A stretch of 64,000 nucleotides of DNA from Comamonadaceae bacterium (GTDB lineage: Bacteria; Pseudomonadota; Gammaproteobacteria; Burkholderiales; Burkholderiaceae_C). The notes under the pieces are model-generated. The model saw nothing but the letters and a program-made list of their open reading frames with translations. It searched no databases and was not told the origin of the DNA. The stretch spans positions 1-64,000 of the forward strand of contig CANBWP010000005.1 of NCBI GenBank assembly GCA_947373185.1. The letters are read 5' to 3'. The translations under genes were made by a program, and so were the position numbers. Below, piece after piece: positions 46,178-55,683 of the stretch (position 1 is the stretch's first letter; every line of letters starts with the position of its first letter).

Positions 46178-47254
46178 ATGAACTTCACTTTCAATGAAGA
46201 CCAGAACGCCTTGCGCGATTCCATCAGCCGCTTTTTGATGGTCGAGGCTGCGCCTGAAAAGCTGCGCGCCATTTGGCAAACCGATGCAGGCCGGTCTACC
46301 GAACTTCGAAGCAAATTGGCCGAGCAAGGCATCACGGCCTTGTCCGTGCCTGAAGCATCGGGTGGATTGGGCCTGGGCGATGTGGACTGGTCCTTGATGA
46401 ACCAAGAGTTGGGCTATTTTGGTATTCCCGACTCTTTATCAGACACCGCCTACTTGGCCACGGGTTTGTTGTCTGCTTTGCCCGATCAGCACCCCTTGCG
46501 CGAAAAATGGTTGCCCCTGATTGCAGATGGCTCGGTGCGAATTGCTTTGGGTCACCCTGTGAACCCCTGGGTGGCCGATGCCCATTTGGCAGACCTGCTG
46601 CTGTTGGCGCATCCCACCCCAGGTGGCACAGAATGGCATGCACTGACACCCGACCAAGTCAATGCGGAGGCATGCCCCAGCATTGATGCTTCCAGACGCT
46701 TGGCCACTGTCACATGGCAGCCCACCGATGTAAGCCGCATTGCGGATGCATCGACGGGTCAAAAGTTGGCGGACGATTTGTTAGACCGCGGCGCTTTGGG
46801 TGTTTCAGCGCAACTTCTGGGTTTGGCACAACGCATGCTCGACTTAACCGTCGACTACGCTGCACAGCGCAAACAATTTGGCAAACCCATCGGTTCCTTC
46901 CAGGCCGTGAAACACCAACTGGCAGACATCGTGACCAAAATTGAATTTGCCAAACCCGTGCTGTATCGCGCGGCCAATGCATTGGCGCAATCAGAAGCCC
47001 AAAGGTCTGTGCGCGTGTCTCACGCCAAAATTGCCTGCGCCGATGCAGGCTGGTTTGCAGCGCGCAAAGCCATTCAGGTGCATGGTGCCATGGGCTACAC
47101 CTGGGAAGTCGATTTGCAAATGTTCATGAAGCGCGCCTGGGTCTTGGACGCAGCTTGGGGCGACCGTGCCTTCCACAAACAAAGGCTGGCCGATGCCCTC
47201 ATGCGCGACGACAGCCTCATGGGGCCCGGCGCCACTTTCAACACATCTCTTTAA
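46178..47254 (+). CDS. Acyl-CoA dehydrogenase, beta-type subunit of the first pair
   Basis: 358 residues, slightly short, with the weakly conserved middle typical of the second FadE subunit (no EPxAGSD motif; instead ALGHPVNPWVADAHLADLL). RKQFGKPIGSFQAVKHQLADI and VHGAMGYTWEVDLQMFMKRA are conserved C-terminal-domain landmarks. It starts 11 bp after the alpha-type gene with AAGGAGG upstream. It probably supplies one half of the flavin and substrate sites in an alpha2beta2 enzyme. Confidence 0.87.
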   Translation: MNFTFNEDQNALRDSISRFLMVEAAPEKLRAIWQTDAGRSTELRSKLAEQGITALSVPEASGGLGLGDVDWSLMNQELGYFGIPDSLSDTAYLATGLLSALPDQHPLREKWLPLIADGSVRIALGHPVNPWVADAHLADLLLLAHPTPGGTEWHALTPDQVNAEACPSIDASRRLATVTWQPTDVSRIADASTGQKLADDLLDRGALGVSAQLLGLAQRMLDLTVDYAAQRKQFGKPIGSFQAVKHQLADIVTKIEFAKPVLYRAANALAQSEAQRSVRVSHAKIACADAGWFAARKAIQVHGAMGYTWEVDLQMFMKRAWVLDAAWGDRAFHKQRLADALMRDDSLMGPGATFNTSL

Positions 47255-47266
47255 GACGGATTTCTC

Positions 47267-48418
47267 ATGGCAGAAGCTTTCATTGTTGACGCATTGCGTT
47301 CACCCACTGGCAAACGCAATGGGTCCTTGGCCCAAATTCATGGCGCCGATTTGGGCGCTCATGTCATCAAGGGCATCGTCGAACGCAATGCCATACCAGC
47401 AGCCGACTACGACGATGTCATTTTCGGTTGTGTCGATACCATTGGCGCCTTGGCCGGTGACATTGCCAGAACCTCATGGCTGGCCGCCGGCATGCCCTTG
47501 AATGTGCCTGGCACCACCATTGATCGTCAGTGTGGCTCATCTCAGCAAGCCGTTCATTTTGCCGCGCAAGCGGTCATGAGTGGCACGCAAGATGTGGTGT
47601 TGGCAGGCGGCGTTCAAACCATGAGTCGCATCCCGATTGGTTCTGCCATGTTGGCCGGTCAGCCCTTGGGCTTCACCACGCCCTTCGCTGAAAGCCAAGG
47701 TTGGCAAGCCCGTTTTGGCAATGCACCCGTCAATCAGTTTTATGCTGCGCAAAGAATTGCCGATCATTGGCACATCAGTCGTGAAGACATGGAAGCCTTT
47801 GCCAAAGAAAGTCATGACCGTGCTTTGCGCGCCATATCAGAAGGTCGCTTCCAACGTGAAATCTTGCCCTACGGTGACTTTGCCATGGACGAAACTGCAC
47901 GCGCCAGCACCTTGGAAAAATTGGCCACACTGCAACCCGTAGATCCCACCTATCCCAAAATCACCGCAGCCGTTTCAAGCTCAACGTGCGATGCCGCTGC
48001 AGCTGTTTTGGTGGTCTCTGAAGCCGCGCTGAAAAAATACAATTTAAAACCGCGTGCCCGCATTCACCACCTGAGTGTGTTGGCAGACGATCCCATTTGG
48101 CATTTGACGGCCCCCATCCCAGCCACAGCCCATGCTCTGAAAAAAGCAGGCATGAAAATCGAAGACATTGATTTGGTTGAAATCAATGAAGCCTTTGCGT
48201 CCGTGGCCATGGCGTGGCTCAAAGAAACCCAATTTCCGCACGAACGCACCAATGTCAATGGCGGTGCCATTGCCTTGGGTCACCCATTGGGTGCCTCTGG
48301 CGTCAAGCTCATGACAACCCTGTTGCACGAACTTGAAAGAACCCAAAAACGTTTTGGCCTGCAAACCATGTGTGAAGGCGGCGGTCAAGCCAACGTCACG
48401 ATCATTGAGAGACTTTGA
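47267..48418 (+). CDS. fadA6: FadA6-type thiolase of HIP degradation
   Basis: 383 residues with strong block-by-block agreement to mycobacterial FadA6: GCVDTIGALAGDIARTSWLAAG, DRQCGSSQQAVHFAAQAVMSGT, PRARIHHLSVLADDP, NEAFASVAMAWLKE, GGAIALGHPLGASG and the C-terminal MCEGGGQANVTIIERL. Nucleophile Cys near residue 89, His in GHPLGASG, second Cys in MCEGGG. It cleaves a 3-oxoacyl-CoA made after opening of the last ring. Located 12 bp after the acyl-CoA dehydrogenase pair. Confidence 0.9.
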   Translation: MAEAFIVDALRSPTGKRNGSLAQIHGADLGAHVIKGIVERNAIPAADYDDVIFGCVDTIGALAGDIARTSWLAAGMPLNVPGTTIDRQCGSSQQAVHFAAQAVMSGTQDVVLAGGVQTMSRIPIGSAMLAGQPLGFTTPFAESQGWQARFGNAPVNQFYAAQRIADHWHISREDMEAFAKESHDRALRAISEGRFQREILPYGDFAMDETARASTLEKLATLQPVDPTYPKITAAVSSSTCDAAAAVLVVSEAALKKYNLKPRARIHHLSVLADDPIWHLTAPIPATAHALKKAGMKIEDIDLVEINEAFASVAMAWLKETQFPHERTNVNGGAIALGHPLGASGVKLMTTLLHELERTQKRFGLQTMCEGGGQANVTIIERL

Positions 48419-48421
48419 GTT

Positions 48422-49300
48422 ATGCGCATTTGTGAACAACGAACCGTCATCATCACGGGCGCAGGTGGCGGTTTAGGCCGTGCCTATGCCTTGGCTTTTG
48501 GCCAAGCAGGTGCCAACGTCGTCGTCAATGACATTCGATTAGAGGCGGCGGAGCAAGTGGCCGCGGAAGTCAAGGCCGCTGGTGGCCAAGCCTTGGCCAA
48601 TCAAGGTGACATCACCAGCATGGCCGGCGCGCAAAGCATTGTGGACGCCGCAGTGGCAGCATTTGGCGAGGTCCATGTGTTGGTCAACAACGCCGGTATT
48701 TTGCGCGACCGCATGTTCATTAGCCTTAGTGAGGAAGACTGGGACTTGGTGATGAAAGTCCACCTGAAAGGTCACTTCTGTTTGGCCAATATTTTGGGAA
48801 GGCGTTGGCGCGATGCCGCAAAAGCCGGCCACAAAATTGAAGCGCGCATCATCAACACCAGTTCGGGTGCTGGCCTGCAAGGCTCCATTGGCCAGTCCAA
48901 TTATTCGGCGGCCAAAGGTGGCATTGCATCGCTCACTTTGGTCCAAGCGGCTGAAATGGCGCGCTATGGCATTACGGTCAATGGCTTGGCGCCAGCGGCG
49001 CGCACGTCCATGACCGAGAGCGCCATGCCCGATGTCGTCAAAGCACCTTCCGACGGTAGCTTTGACGCCTGGGCGCCCGCGAATGTGGCGCCTTTGGTGG
49101 TGTGGTTGGGCAGTCTGGAGTCTTCACATGTGACAGGTAAATTGTTTGAATCGCAAGGCGGCCGCATCTCCATGTGCGATGGCTGGCGAACAGATGCCAC
49201 ACTGGACAAAGGCGCACGCTGGCAAGCTGAAGAGTTGGGTGCCATCGTGAACCAATTGATTGCACAGGCCACGCCTGCTCAAAAAGTCTGGGGTACTTGA
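48422..49300 (+). CDS. SDR-family 3-hydroxyacyl-CoA dehydrogenase (MFE-2/Hsd4-like)
   Basis: 292 residues, starting 3 bases after the fadA6 stop. GAGGGLGRAYALAF, NDIR, NNAGILRDRMF and NTSSGAGLQGSIGQSNYSAAKGGIASLT, then NGLAPAARTSMTE, are the landmarks of the dehydrogenase unit of peroxisomal multifunctional enzyme 2 and the steroid-pathway SDRs Rv3548c/Rv3502c. It has a C-terminal extension of about 40 residues (GGRISMCDGWRTDATLDKGA). It should oxidise the 3R-hydroxyacyl-CoA that FadA6 then cleaves. Confidence 0.88.
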   Translation: MRICEQRTVIITGAGGGLGRAYALAFGQAGANVVVNDIRLEAAEQVAAEVKAAGGQALANQGDITSMAGAQSIVDAAVAAFGEVHVLVNNAGILRDRMFISLSEEDWDLVMKVHLKGHFCLANILGRRWRDAAKAGHKIEARIINTSSGAGLQGSIGQSNYSAAKGGIASLTLVQAAEMARYGITVNGLAPAARTSMTESAMPDVVKAPSDGSFDAWAPANVAPLVVWLGSLESSHVTGKLFESQGGRISMCDGWRTDATLDKGARWQAEELGAIVNQLIAQATPAQKVWGT

Positions 49301-49301
49301 A

Positions 49302-50753
49302 ATGACACACCTGCCCTTGCCAGAATTTGAGGGCTGGGATGCCACTGAGATGGCTGCACTGTTGCGGACGGGTCAAGTCACACCGCTGGAAGTGTTGGAG
49401 GCAGCTCAACACAGAGCCCTTGCGCGTGCCAACATCAATGCCATGGCCATGTTCCATGACGACATGGCCCACGACAAAGCGTTGCGACTTTCTCAATACG
49501 CGCAAACGCAAAGAGATTCCGAAACTGAAAAAGCAGCGCTGTGGGGTGTGCCCTTTGCGCTCAAAGATTTGGGCGTGGGTTTGAAAGGCACCATCACCAC
49601 GCATGGTTGCGCATTTTTCAAAGACACAGTGGCCGACTTTGATTCCACTTTGGTACAACGCTACTTGGCGGCAGGTCTGAACATCTTTGCCAAAACAACA
49701 TCGCCAGAATTTGGTCAAACGGCCACCACCGAGTCCAAACTTTTTGGCAACACACTGAATCCTTGGAACTTGAGCCTCAGTGCAGGCGGCTCCTCTGGTG
49801 GTGCAGCAGCAGCCGTGGCTGCAGGCATATTGCCCGTGGCCCATGCCAGCGATGGCGGCGGCTCCATTCGAATTCCTGCATCACACTGCGGCTTGTTCGG
49901 CCTCAAGCCCAGTCGAGGCCGCATTCCCATGGGCCCCAACTCACTGGAAGGCTGGATGGGATTGTCTTGTCAGCACGTCATCAGCCGCAGCGTTCGTGAC
50001 AGCGCTTTGCTGTTGCAATTGACGCAGGGTGATGAATCAGGCACACGCACCAGCCCTGGCCACGCCTACAAAGGCAACGCAATCAAAATGCGCCCCCTCA
50101 AAATTGCGTTGATGCTCAACAACCCCTTTGGTGCCCCTGTGCATCCCAACTGTTTGGCCGCCGCGCAAGCCACTGCTAAGCTTTGTGAATCTTTGGGACA
50201 CCACATCGACATCGCGCAACCCGTGTTGGCTGTTGGCGACATGTTTGGCGGCATGGGCGTTGCCACCGCCACGGGCATGTTGACCCAAGTGCAAGCGCGT
50301 GAAGCCGCTTTGGGCCGCAGTGCGCGCGAAGATGAATTTGAAGCATTGAATTGGCGCAGCCTGGAACTGGCCAAACAGTTCACCGCCTTGCAAGTTTTCA
50401 AAGCTCGCGCCGCCTTTGACCAAGCTGGCAGGGCCATTGATTTGTTCTTGGCTGACTACGACTGCATCTTGTCGCCCGTCACTGCGGCACCGCCGCCTGC
50501 CATCGGCGCCATGACCTTGAATCAGCCCTACGAAGATTTTGTCAAAGTGGCCATGATGGCCTCGCCCTTCACTGCGTTGTTCAACATGAGCGGCCATCCT
50601 GCCATGTCCGTTCCCTTGCATTGGAATGCCGACAACATCCCTGTGGGAACGCAGTTCGCAGGTCGCTATGGCGATGAGGACACTTTGTTGGCCTTGGCCT
50701 TCCAACTGGAACAAGCCGCACCTTGGAAAGACAAGCGACCCAAGGTCTCATGA
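49302..50753 (+). CDS. Amidase (amidase-signature family)
   Basis: 483 residues from ATG 49302. A start at 49260 would overlap the preceding gene. The Ser-cisSer-Lys triad is visible: Lys in PFALKDLGVG, cis-Ser and nucleophilic Ser in SAGGSSGGAAAAVAAGILPV and ASDGGGSIRIPAS. No signal peptide, so cytoplasmic. An amidase is not a known step of HIP degradation. Its stop overlaps the next acyl-CoA dehydrogenase start, so it is firmly inside the operon. It might hydrolyse conjugated bile-acid amides or a CoA-derived amide, both speculative. Confidence 0.87.
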   Translation: MTHLPLPEFEGWDATEMAALLRTGQVTPLEVLEAAQHRALARANINAMAMFHDDMAHDKALRLSQYAQTQRDSETEKAALWGVPFALKDLGVGLKGTITTHGCAFFKDTVADFDSTLVQRYLAAGLNIFAKTTSPEFGQTATTESKLFGNTLNPWNLSLSAGGSSGGAAAAVAAGILPVAHASDGGGSIRIPASHCGLFGLKPSRGRIPMGPNSLEGWMGLSCQHVISRSVRDSALLLQLTQGDESGTRTSPGHAYKGNAIKMRPLKIALMLNNPFGAPVHPNCLAAAQATAKLCESLGHHIDIAQPVLAVGDMFGGMGVATATGMLTQVQAREAALGRSAREDEFEALNWRSLELAKQFTALQVFKARAAFDQAGRAIDLFLADYDCILSPVTAAPPPAIGAMTLNQPYEDFVKVAMMASPFTALFNMSGHPAMSVPLHWNADNIPVGTQFAGRYGDEDTLLALAFQLEQAAPWKDKRPKVS

Positions 50754-51862
50754 TGGACTTGCGACTCACCCACGAACAGCAACAGATCGTTGAAAGTGCT
50801 GAGGCTTTTTTAGGTAAAGCCAGCACCATGGCCAAGGTCAGACTGCACACGCAATCGATGGCGCCCATGGACGACAATTTATGGTCCGCCATGGCAGATT
50901 TAGGTTGGTGCGGCGTGCACTTGCCTGAAGCGTTAGGTGGCTTGGAACTCGACTGGATGAGCTTGTGCTTGTTGCAAGAACAAATGGGTCGACACTTGGC
51001 GTGCGTGCCATTTTTTGACAGTGTGGTCTTATCAGCAAGCGCCTTGAAAATACGCGCAATACATCCCTTGGCAAAACACTGGCTTGAGAAAATTGCACAA
51101 ACCTCCTGCGTTGCCGCCATGTCACTCAATGGTGAACATGCGCAGGCCACGCCAAACGACAAAGGCTGGCAACTGACGGGCACATGGCGAGAAGTAGGGT
51201 CCGCACACATGGCGCAGTTGCTTCTGTTGCCTGCACAAACACCCACGGGCGAAACTGTGTTGTTCGCACTGACTCCTCAGTGCGAACATCTGAATATCAA
51301 ACCGCAAACCACCTTGGACCGAACGCGTTGCATGGCGCAAGTTCATGCCCTGGGTGTCGACGTTTCAGTTGACCAATGTCTAGCCCAAGGGCAAGACGCT
51401 GACGCGTTGCTTGCTGAAGTCAAATACTTGGGCGCCATTGGTTTGGCGGCAGAACAAGTCGGTGTGGCCCAAAGGTGCTTGGACATGGCCTTGGCTTATG
51501 TGCTGGAACGTCAACAATTTGGCCGCCCCATTGCCAGCTTTCAAGCCATCAAACACCGCTGCGCGCAGATGTTGGTGGAAGTCGAAAGTGCGCGCTCTGC
51601 CGTGTATGGCGCCGCCTGCATGGCCGACACGCAACCCGATCTTCAAATACTGATGGTGAACGCAGCGCAAGCGCGCATCACCGCCACCCAAGCCTCCCAA
51701 TTTTGTGCCCGAGAAAATTTGCAATTGCATGGCGGCGTTGGCTTTACCTGGGAATATGACCCGCACTTTTTCTTGCGACGTGCACAGGCTTCAAGCCAAC
51801 GTTTAGGTGCAGTTGCTGAGTGGCTTGAAGATGTTGCCGCCGTTTACGATGAACACTCATGA
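50750..51862 (+). CDS. Acyl-CoA dehydrogenase, beta-type subunit of the second pair
   Basis: About 370 residues from the double ATG at 50750/50753, overlapping the amidase stop. The N-terminal half is poorly conserved (AAMSLNGEHAQATPN in place of the flavin motif). The C-terminal part has RQQFGRPIASFQAIKHRCAQM and LHGGVGFTWEYDPHFFLRRA. Followed by an alpha-type gene with an ATGA overlap. The order beta-alpha is the reverse of the first pair and the same as in the fused gene at 6384. Confidence 0.87.
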   Translation: MMDLRLTHEQQQIVESAEAFLGKASTMAKVRLHTQSMAPMDDNLWSAMADLGWCGVHLPEALGGLELDWMSLCLLQEQMGRHLACVPFFDSVVLSASALKIRAIHPLAKHWLEKIAQTSCVAAMSLNGEHAQATPNDKGWQLTGTWREVGSAHMAQLLLLPAQTPTGETVLFALTPQCEHLNIKPQTTLDRTRCMAQVHALGVDVSVDQCLAQGQDADALLAEVKYLGAIGLAAEQVGVAQRCLDMALAYVLERQQFGRPIASFQAIKHRCAQMLVEVESARSAVYGAACMADTQPDLQILMVNAAQARITATQASQFCARENLQLHGGVGFTWEYDPHFFLRRAQASSQRLGAVAEWLEDVAAVYDEHS

Positions 51863-53022
51863 ACGCCACTGAATCCAAAGAAGACCGCCAATTTCGCGAC
51901 AGCATTCGCGAATGGATGGCCGAGCACTTGACGGGTGAGTTTGAACCCCTGCGCCACGCCAATGGTTTGGGCTCGCCTGGCTACACGGCCGATCTGGCCA
52001 AACGCTGGGAGCAAGAACTGGCCAAAGGCGCTTGGACGGGTTTGAGTTGGCCCAAAGCCTACGGGGGACGTGAGTTGTCTCTGGCGCAACAAATGATTTT
52101 TCACGAGGTCTATGTGCAGTGCGGTGGACCTGGCCGCTTGGGACACATTGGTGAGACCTTGCTGGCACCCACCCTGATGGCGTTTGGCACCGAAGCGCAA
52201 AAAAATCAATTTTTACCAGGTATTTTGAAGGGCACCACCTATTGGGCACAGGGCTACTCCGAGCCGGGTGCGGGTTCAGATTTGGCAGGTGTGCAAACAC
52301 TCGCCAAGCAAGACCCGACAACAGGTGAATGGGTGATCGATGGTCAAAAAGTTTGGACTTCTTGGGCCCACGAATCCGATTGGATTTTTGTTTTGGCGCG
52401 TTGCGAGGCCGGTTCCTCAAGGCACCATGGTTTGATCTTTTTGTTGGTGCCCTTGAAGCAAGCAGGCATCACCTTGCAACCCATTCGTCAAATCACGGGG
52501 GAAGCAGAATTCAATGAAGTGTTTTTGGATGGCGCTCGAACCGCTTCAAGTTGTGTGTTGGGTGAACCTGGTCAAGGTTGGGCCGTGGCCATGTACTTGC
52601 TTCACTGCGAACGCGGCGCCTCCACCTTGGGTCAACAGGCGCATTTTCAAAATGAGCTGAACACCCTGATTCAAGTGGCCCAACACAATGGCGCCATGCA
52701 ACAGCACGACATTCGCCAACGCATCGCCCGCGCCATTTTGGGCTTGCAGACCCTGCGCTACCACGCGCTGAGAACTTGCGGTGACAACGCACCGGCCAGG
52801 GCCAGCAGCATCAGCAAATACACTTGGTCCAACTGGCGGAGGTCCTTGGGTGAATTGGCCATGGATGTGCTGGGTGTTGAAGGCAACATCCAAAGCACCG
52901 ATGCCGATCAAACCGCCCTGCAACGTTTGTGGCTGGTCAGCCGGGCTGACACCATTTATGCGGGCAGCAACGAAATTCAACTCAATTTGATGGCGGAGCG
53001 CGCCCTGCAGATGCCGAAATAA
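51859..53022 (+). CDS. Acyl-CoA dehydrogenase, alpha-type subunit of the second pair
   Basis: 387 residues. GYSEPGAGSDLAGV and the Trp-rich KVWTSWAHESDW block contact flavin and substrate, and the C-terminus is AGSNEIQLNLMAERALQMPK. Start overlaps the beta-type stop (ATGA). Last gene of the run that begins at 39655, and the next gene has its own operator at 53047. Probably forms a heterotetramer with the 50750 product for another dehydrogenation of HIP-derived CoA esters. Confidence 0.88.
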   Translation: MNATESKEDRQFRDSIREWMAEHLTGEFEPLRHANGLGSPGYTADLAKRWEQELAKGAWTGLSWPKAYGGRELSLAQQMIFHEVYVQCGGPGRLGHIGETLLAPTLMAFGTEAQKNQFLPGILKGTTYWAQGYSEPGAGSDLAGVQTLAKQDPTTGEWVIDGQKVWTSWAHESDWIFVLARCEAGSSRHHGLIFLLVPLKQAGITLQPIRQITGEAEFNEVFLDGARTASSCVLGEPGQGWAVAMYLLHCERGASTLGQQAHFQNELNTLIQVAQHNGAMQQHDIRQRIARAILGLQTLRYHALRTCGDNAPARASSISKYTWSNWRRSLGELAMDVLGVEGNIQSTDADQTALQRLWLVSRADTIYAGSNEIQLNLMAERALQMPK

Positions 53023-53046
53023 GGCGGCCTCTTTGACGCCAAGCTT

Positions 53047-53066
53047 TATCGTCCAAGCAGACGATG
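53047..53066 (+). promoter_or_regulatory. Palindromic operator (near-perfect dyad) before ipdF
   Basis: TATCGTCC-AAGC-AGACGATG, 20 bp with only two imperfect pairs, 55 bp before the ipdF ATG. It separates the ipdF unit from the acyl-CoA dehydrogenase run despite a gap of only 99 bp. Confidence 0.65.
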
Positions 53067-53121
53067 CCCTTTGAAGCCGTTTTGCGCATCATGGGCGCTA
53101 TCCCATGACACTGGTTTTCCC

Positions 53122-53907
53122 ATGAAAAATCCTCCTGACTATGTTCCTGGCCACGGCCTGTTGCGCGGCAAATCTGTGTTGGTTACCGCGGCCGCTGGCG
53201 CCGGCATTGGCTTTGCAGTGGCCAAGCGGGCTGCTGAAGAAGGTTGCCGTGCGTTGTTTATCTCGGATGTGCATGAAAGGCGCCTGAACGAAGCCGTTCA
53301 AACCTTGCAAAAAGAGACGGGCCTGCAAGCCATTTACAGCCAACTCTGCGACGTCAGCCAAGAGTCTCAAGTTCAAGCCCTGATTGACCAAGCCAACCAA
53401 ACCATGGGCGGCATTGACGTTCTGGTCAACAACGCGGGCCTGGGCACCAGCAAAAAAATTGTCGACATGGCCGACGAAGAATGGGACAAGGTGATTGGCG
53501 TCACGCTCACCGGTACTTTCAGAGTCACACGTGCCGCCCTCAAGGTGATGCAGCCGCAAGGCAAAGGTGTCATTGTCAACAACGCCTCCGTTTTAGGATG
53601 GCGGGCCCAAACCGAGCAAGCCCATTACGCAGCAGCCAAGGCTGGCGTGATGGCCCTCACGCGATGTGCGGCGCTAGAAGCCGCTGAGTTTGGTGTGCGC
53701 ATCAATGCTGTGGCCCCGTCCATTGCCATTCACGCGTTCCTGAAAAAATCGGCCTCTGAAGAATTGCTCAATCAATTGTCAGAAAAAGAAGCGTTTGGCC
53801 GCGGTGCCGAGCCCTGGGAAGTGGCCAACGTCATGGTCTTTTTGGCCAGCGATTACTCGTCCTACATGACGGGTGAAGTGGTCTCTGTCAGCTCGCAAAG
53901 GGCTTGA
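53122..53907 (+). CDS. ipdF: IpdF-type SDR (5-hydroxy-HIP-CoA handling)
   Basis: 261 residues from ATG 53122, with no clear ribosome site. Seventeen further in-frame residues upstream look non-genuine. Block agreement with mycobacterial IpdF is extensive: PVPGHxLL-type start (YVPGHGLLRGK), VTAAAGAGIG, SDVHERRL, DEEWDKVIGVTLT, NNASVLGWRAQTEQAHYAAAKAGVMALTRCAALEA, INAVAPSIA, ASDYSSYMTGEVVSVS. The glycine motif TAAAGAGIG is an unusual variant that IpdF shares. It handles the 5-hydroxyl/keto group of the HIP side ring. First gene of a unit with a MaoC protein and a thiolase. Confidence 0.88.
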   Translation: MKNPPDYVPGHGLLRGKSVLVTAAAGAGIGFAVAKRAAEEGCRALFISDVHERRLNEAVQTLQKETGLQAIYSQLCDVSQESQVQALIDQANQTMGGIDVLVNNAGLGTSKKIVDMADEEWDKVIGVTLTGTFRVTRAALKVMQPQGKGVIVNNASVLGWRAQTEQAHYAAAKAGVMALTRCAALEAAEFGVRINAVAPSIAIHAFLKKSASEELLNQLSEKEAFGRGAEPWEVANVMVFLASDYSSYMTGEVVSVSSQRA

Positions 53908-53910
53908 GCC

Positions 53911-54390
53911 ATGACCTGCTCTTCTGCGCCAACTTTATGCCTTGATTCGGCAGCCTCCGCCATGGCGGCGGTGGGCCAGGACTTAGGGGTCACTGACTGG
54001 ATCACCATCACCCAAGAGCGCATCAACACCTTTGCCGAAGCCACGGGGGATCACCAATGGATTCACGTTGACCCTGAACGCGCGAAAGAAGGTCCCTTTG
54101 GCGCCTGCATTGCGCACGGTTTTCTCACATTGTCATTGGCCAATTTGTTTTTGCCGCAACTGGTGCAATACGAGCGTCTCAAAATGGGCGTGAACTATGG
54201 CTGCGACAAAGTTCGATTTCCCTCACCCGTGTTGGTCAATTCGCGCGTGCGCGGACGAGGTCAGGTGTTGTCCGCCGAAATGATCAACAACAACGGCGTC
54301 CAAGTGGTGGTCAGCATCAGCGTCGAAATTGAAGGCGCCAGCAAACCCGGTTGCGTGGTCAACACCATCAGCCGACTTTATTTTGAATGA
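53911..54390 (+). CDS. MaoC-like (R)-specific enoyl-CoA hydratase
   Basis: 159 residues, single hot-dog domain. The hydratase motif is [22 protein letters not shown] with catalytic Asp and His, followed by [10 protein letters not shown]. The first 25 residues are a non-conserved lead. Sequence around [14 protein letters not shown] is shared with the MaoC half of the fusion at 58162, so the two are paralogues and could also pair as subunits. Starts 3 bases after ipdF and precedes a thiolase, giving hydration and thiolysis steps in one unit. Confidence 0.87.
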   Translation: MTCSSAPTLCLDSAASAMAAVGQDLGVTDWITITQERINTFAEATGDHQWIHVDPERAKEGPFGACIAHGFLTLSLANLFLPQLVQYERLKMGVNYGCDKVRFPSPVLVNSRVRGRGQVLSAEMINNNGVQVVVSISVEIEGASKPGCVVNTISRLYFE

Positions 54391-54400
54391 GAAGAATGTC

Positions 54401-55609
54401 ATGAACACACAAGAAGCCGTCATTGTTTCAACTGCTCGCACCCCCATTGGTAAAGCCTATCGCGGTGCATTCAACGACACTGAAGCGCCAGTTTTAGGCG
54501 GTCATGTCATTCGCCATGCGCTGGAAAAAGCTGGCGTTGAGGGCCATGAGGTGGACGATGTCATTTTGGGCATCGCCGCGCAGCAAGGTAACCAAGGTTA
54601 CAACTTGGGACGCCTATGCTGTTACACCGCTGGGCTGCCCGACAGCGTGGGCGGCATGACCATTGACCGCATGTGTGCCTCGGGTTTGATGAGCATCGCC
54701 ACGGCCGCCAAAGGCATCATGACCGGCGAGATGAACATTGCGGTGGCAGGCGGCTTGGAATCTATTTCCTTGGTCCAAAACAAATACAAAAATGGCCACC
54801 GCGCGCAATCCAAGTCGGTGCTGGACGTGATGCCCACGGCCTACATTCAAATGATTGAAACGGCAGAAATCGTCAGCCAACGCTACGGCATTTCTCGCGA
54901 AGCACAAGATGCCTATTCATTGCAAAGCCAGCAACGCACGGCCAAAGCGCAACAGGCGGGCTTGTTTGCGCATGAAATCGTGCCCCTCACGACTCAAAAA
55001 CAATTGTTTGACAAAGAAGGCAATGTCACGGGCAGCGAAACTGTGACCTTGCAACTAGACGAAGGCAATCGTGCCGACACCTCCTTGGAAAGCTTGGCCA
55101 AACTCAAGCCCGTTTGGAAAAATGGCCAATGGGTGCCAGAAGGCGCTTTCATCACAGCGGGCAATGCGTCCCAGTTGTCCGATGGTGCATCCGCCTCCGT
55201 GCTGATGAGTGCCGCGGAAGCCAAGCGTCGCGGCCTGGCGCCTTTGGGCACATACCGCGGCGTGGCTGTGGCCGGTTGCCGCGCCGACGAAATGGGCATT
55301 GGCCCTGTTTACGCTATTCCCAAATTGTTGAAAAACCATGGCTTGAGCGTGGCCGACATTGGCTTGTGGGAAATCAACGAGGCCTTCGCTTGCCAAGTGA
55401 TTCACTGCCGCGACACCTTGGGCATTGATGACAACAAACTGAATGTGAACGGCGGCGCCATTTCTATTGGCCACCCCTTTGGCATGTCGGGCGCCAGATT
55501 GGTGGGCCATGCTTTGCTGGAAGGCAAGCGCCGGGGCGTACGTTATGTAGTTGTCAGCATGTGCATTGGCGGCGGCATGGGCGCAGCCGGTCTGTTTGAG
55601 GTCAATTAA
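54401..55609 (+). CDS. Acetyl-CoA C-acyltransferase (thiolase)
   Basis: 402 residues from ATG 54401, which has AGAAGA upstream. An in-frame start at 54329 inside the MaoC gene is rejected. The nucleophile is Cys in [15 protein letters not shown], with His in [12 protein letters not shown] and Cys in [12 protein letters not shown]. It contains the usual loop domain with an added [18 protein letters not shown] segment. Third gene of the ipdF unit. It is not close to FadA5 or FadA6 and is probably the thiolase for the propionate arm left on HIP or for another acyl-CoA. Confidence 0.9.
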   Translation: MNTQEAVIVSTARTPIGKAYRGAFNDTEAPVLGGHVIRHALEKAGVEGHEVDDVILGIAAQQGNQGYNLGRLCCYTAGLPDSVGGMTIDRMCASGLMSIATAAKGIMTGEMNIAVAGGLESISLVQNKYKNGHRAQSKSVLDVMPTAYIQMIETAEIVSQRYGISREAQDAYSLQSQQRTAKAQQAGLFAHEIVPLTTQKQLFDKEGNVTGSETVTLQLDEGNRADTSLESLAKLKPVWKNGQWVPEGAFITAGNASQLSDGASASVLMSAAEAKRRGLAPLGTYRGVAVAGCRADEMGIGPVYAIPKLLKNHGLSVADIGLWEINEAFACQVIHCRDTLGIDDNKLNVNGGAISIGHPFGMSGARLVGHALLEGKRRGVRYVVVSMCIGGGMGAAGLFEVN

Positions 55610-55683
55610 GCACCCAATTTGCAAGGCCAAGGCGGGTCGTTATACTCGTTCCCAGCCTTCAAACAAACAGCCAAGCTGTCGCA

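Noticed and set aside
54329-54400. Upstream extension of the thiolase into the MaoC gene
   Set aside because: The added residues do not look like thiolase sequence and ATG 54401 gives the normal N-terminus.
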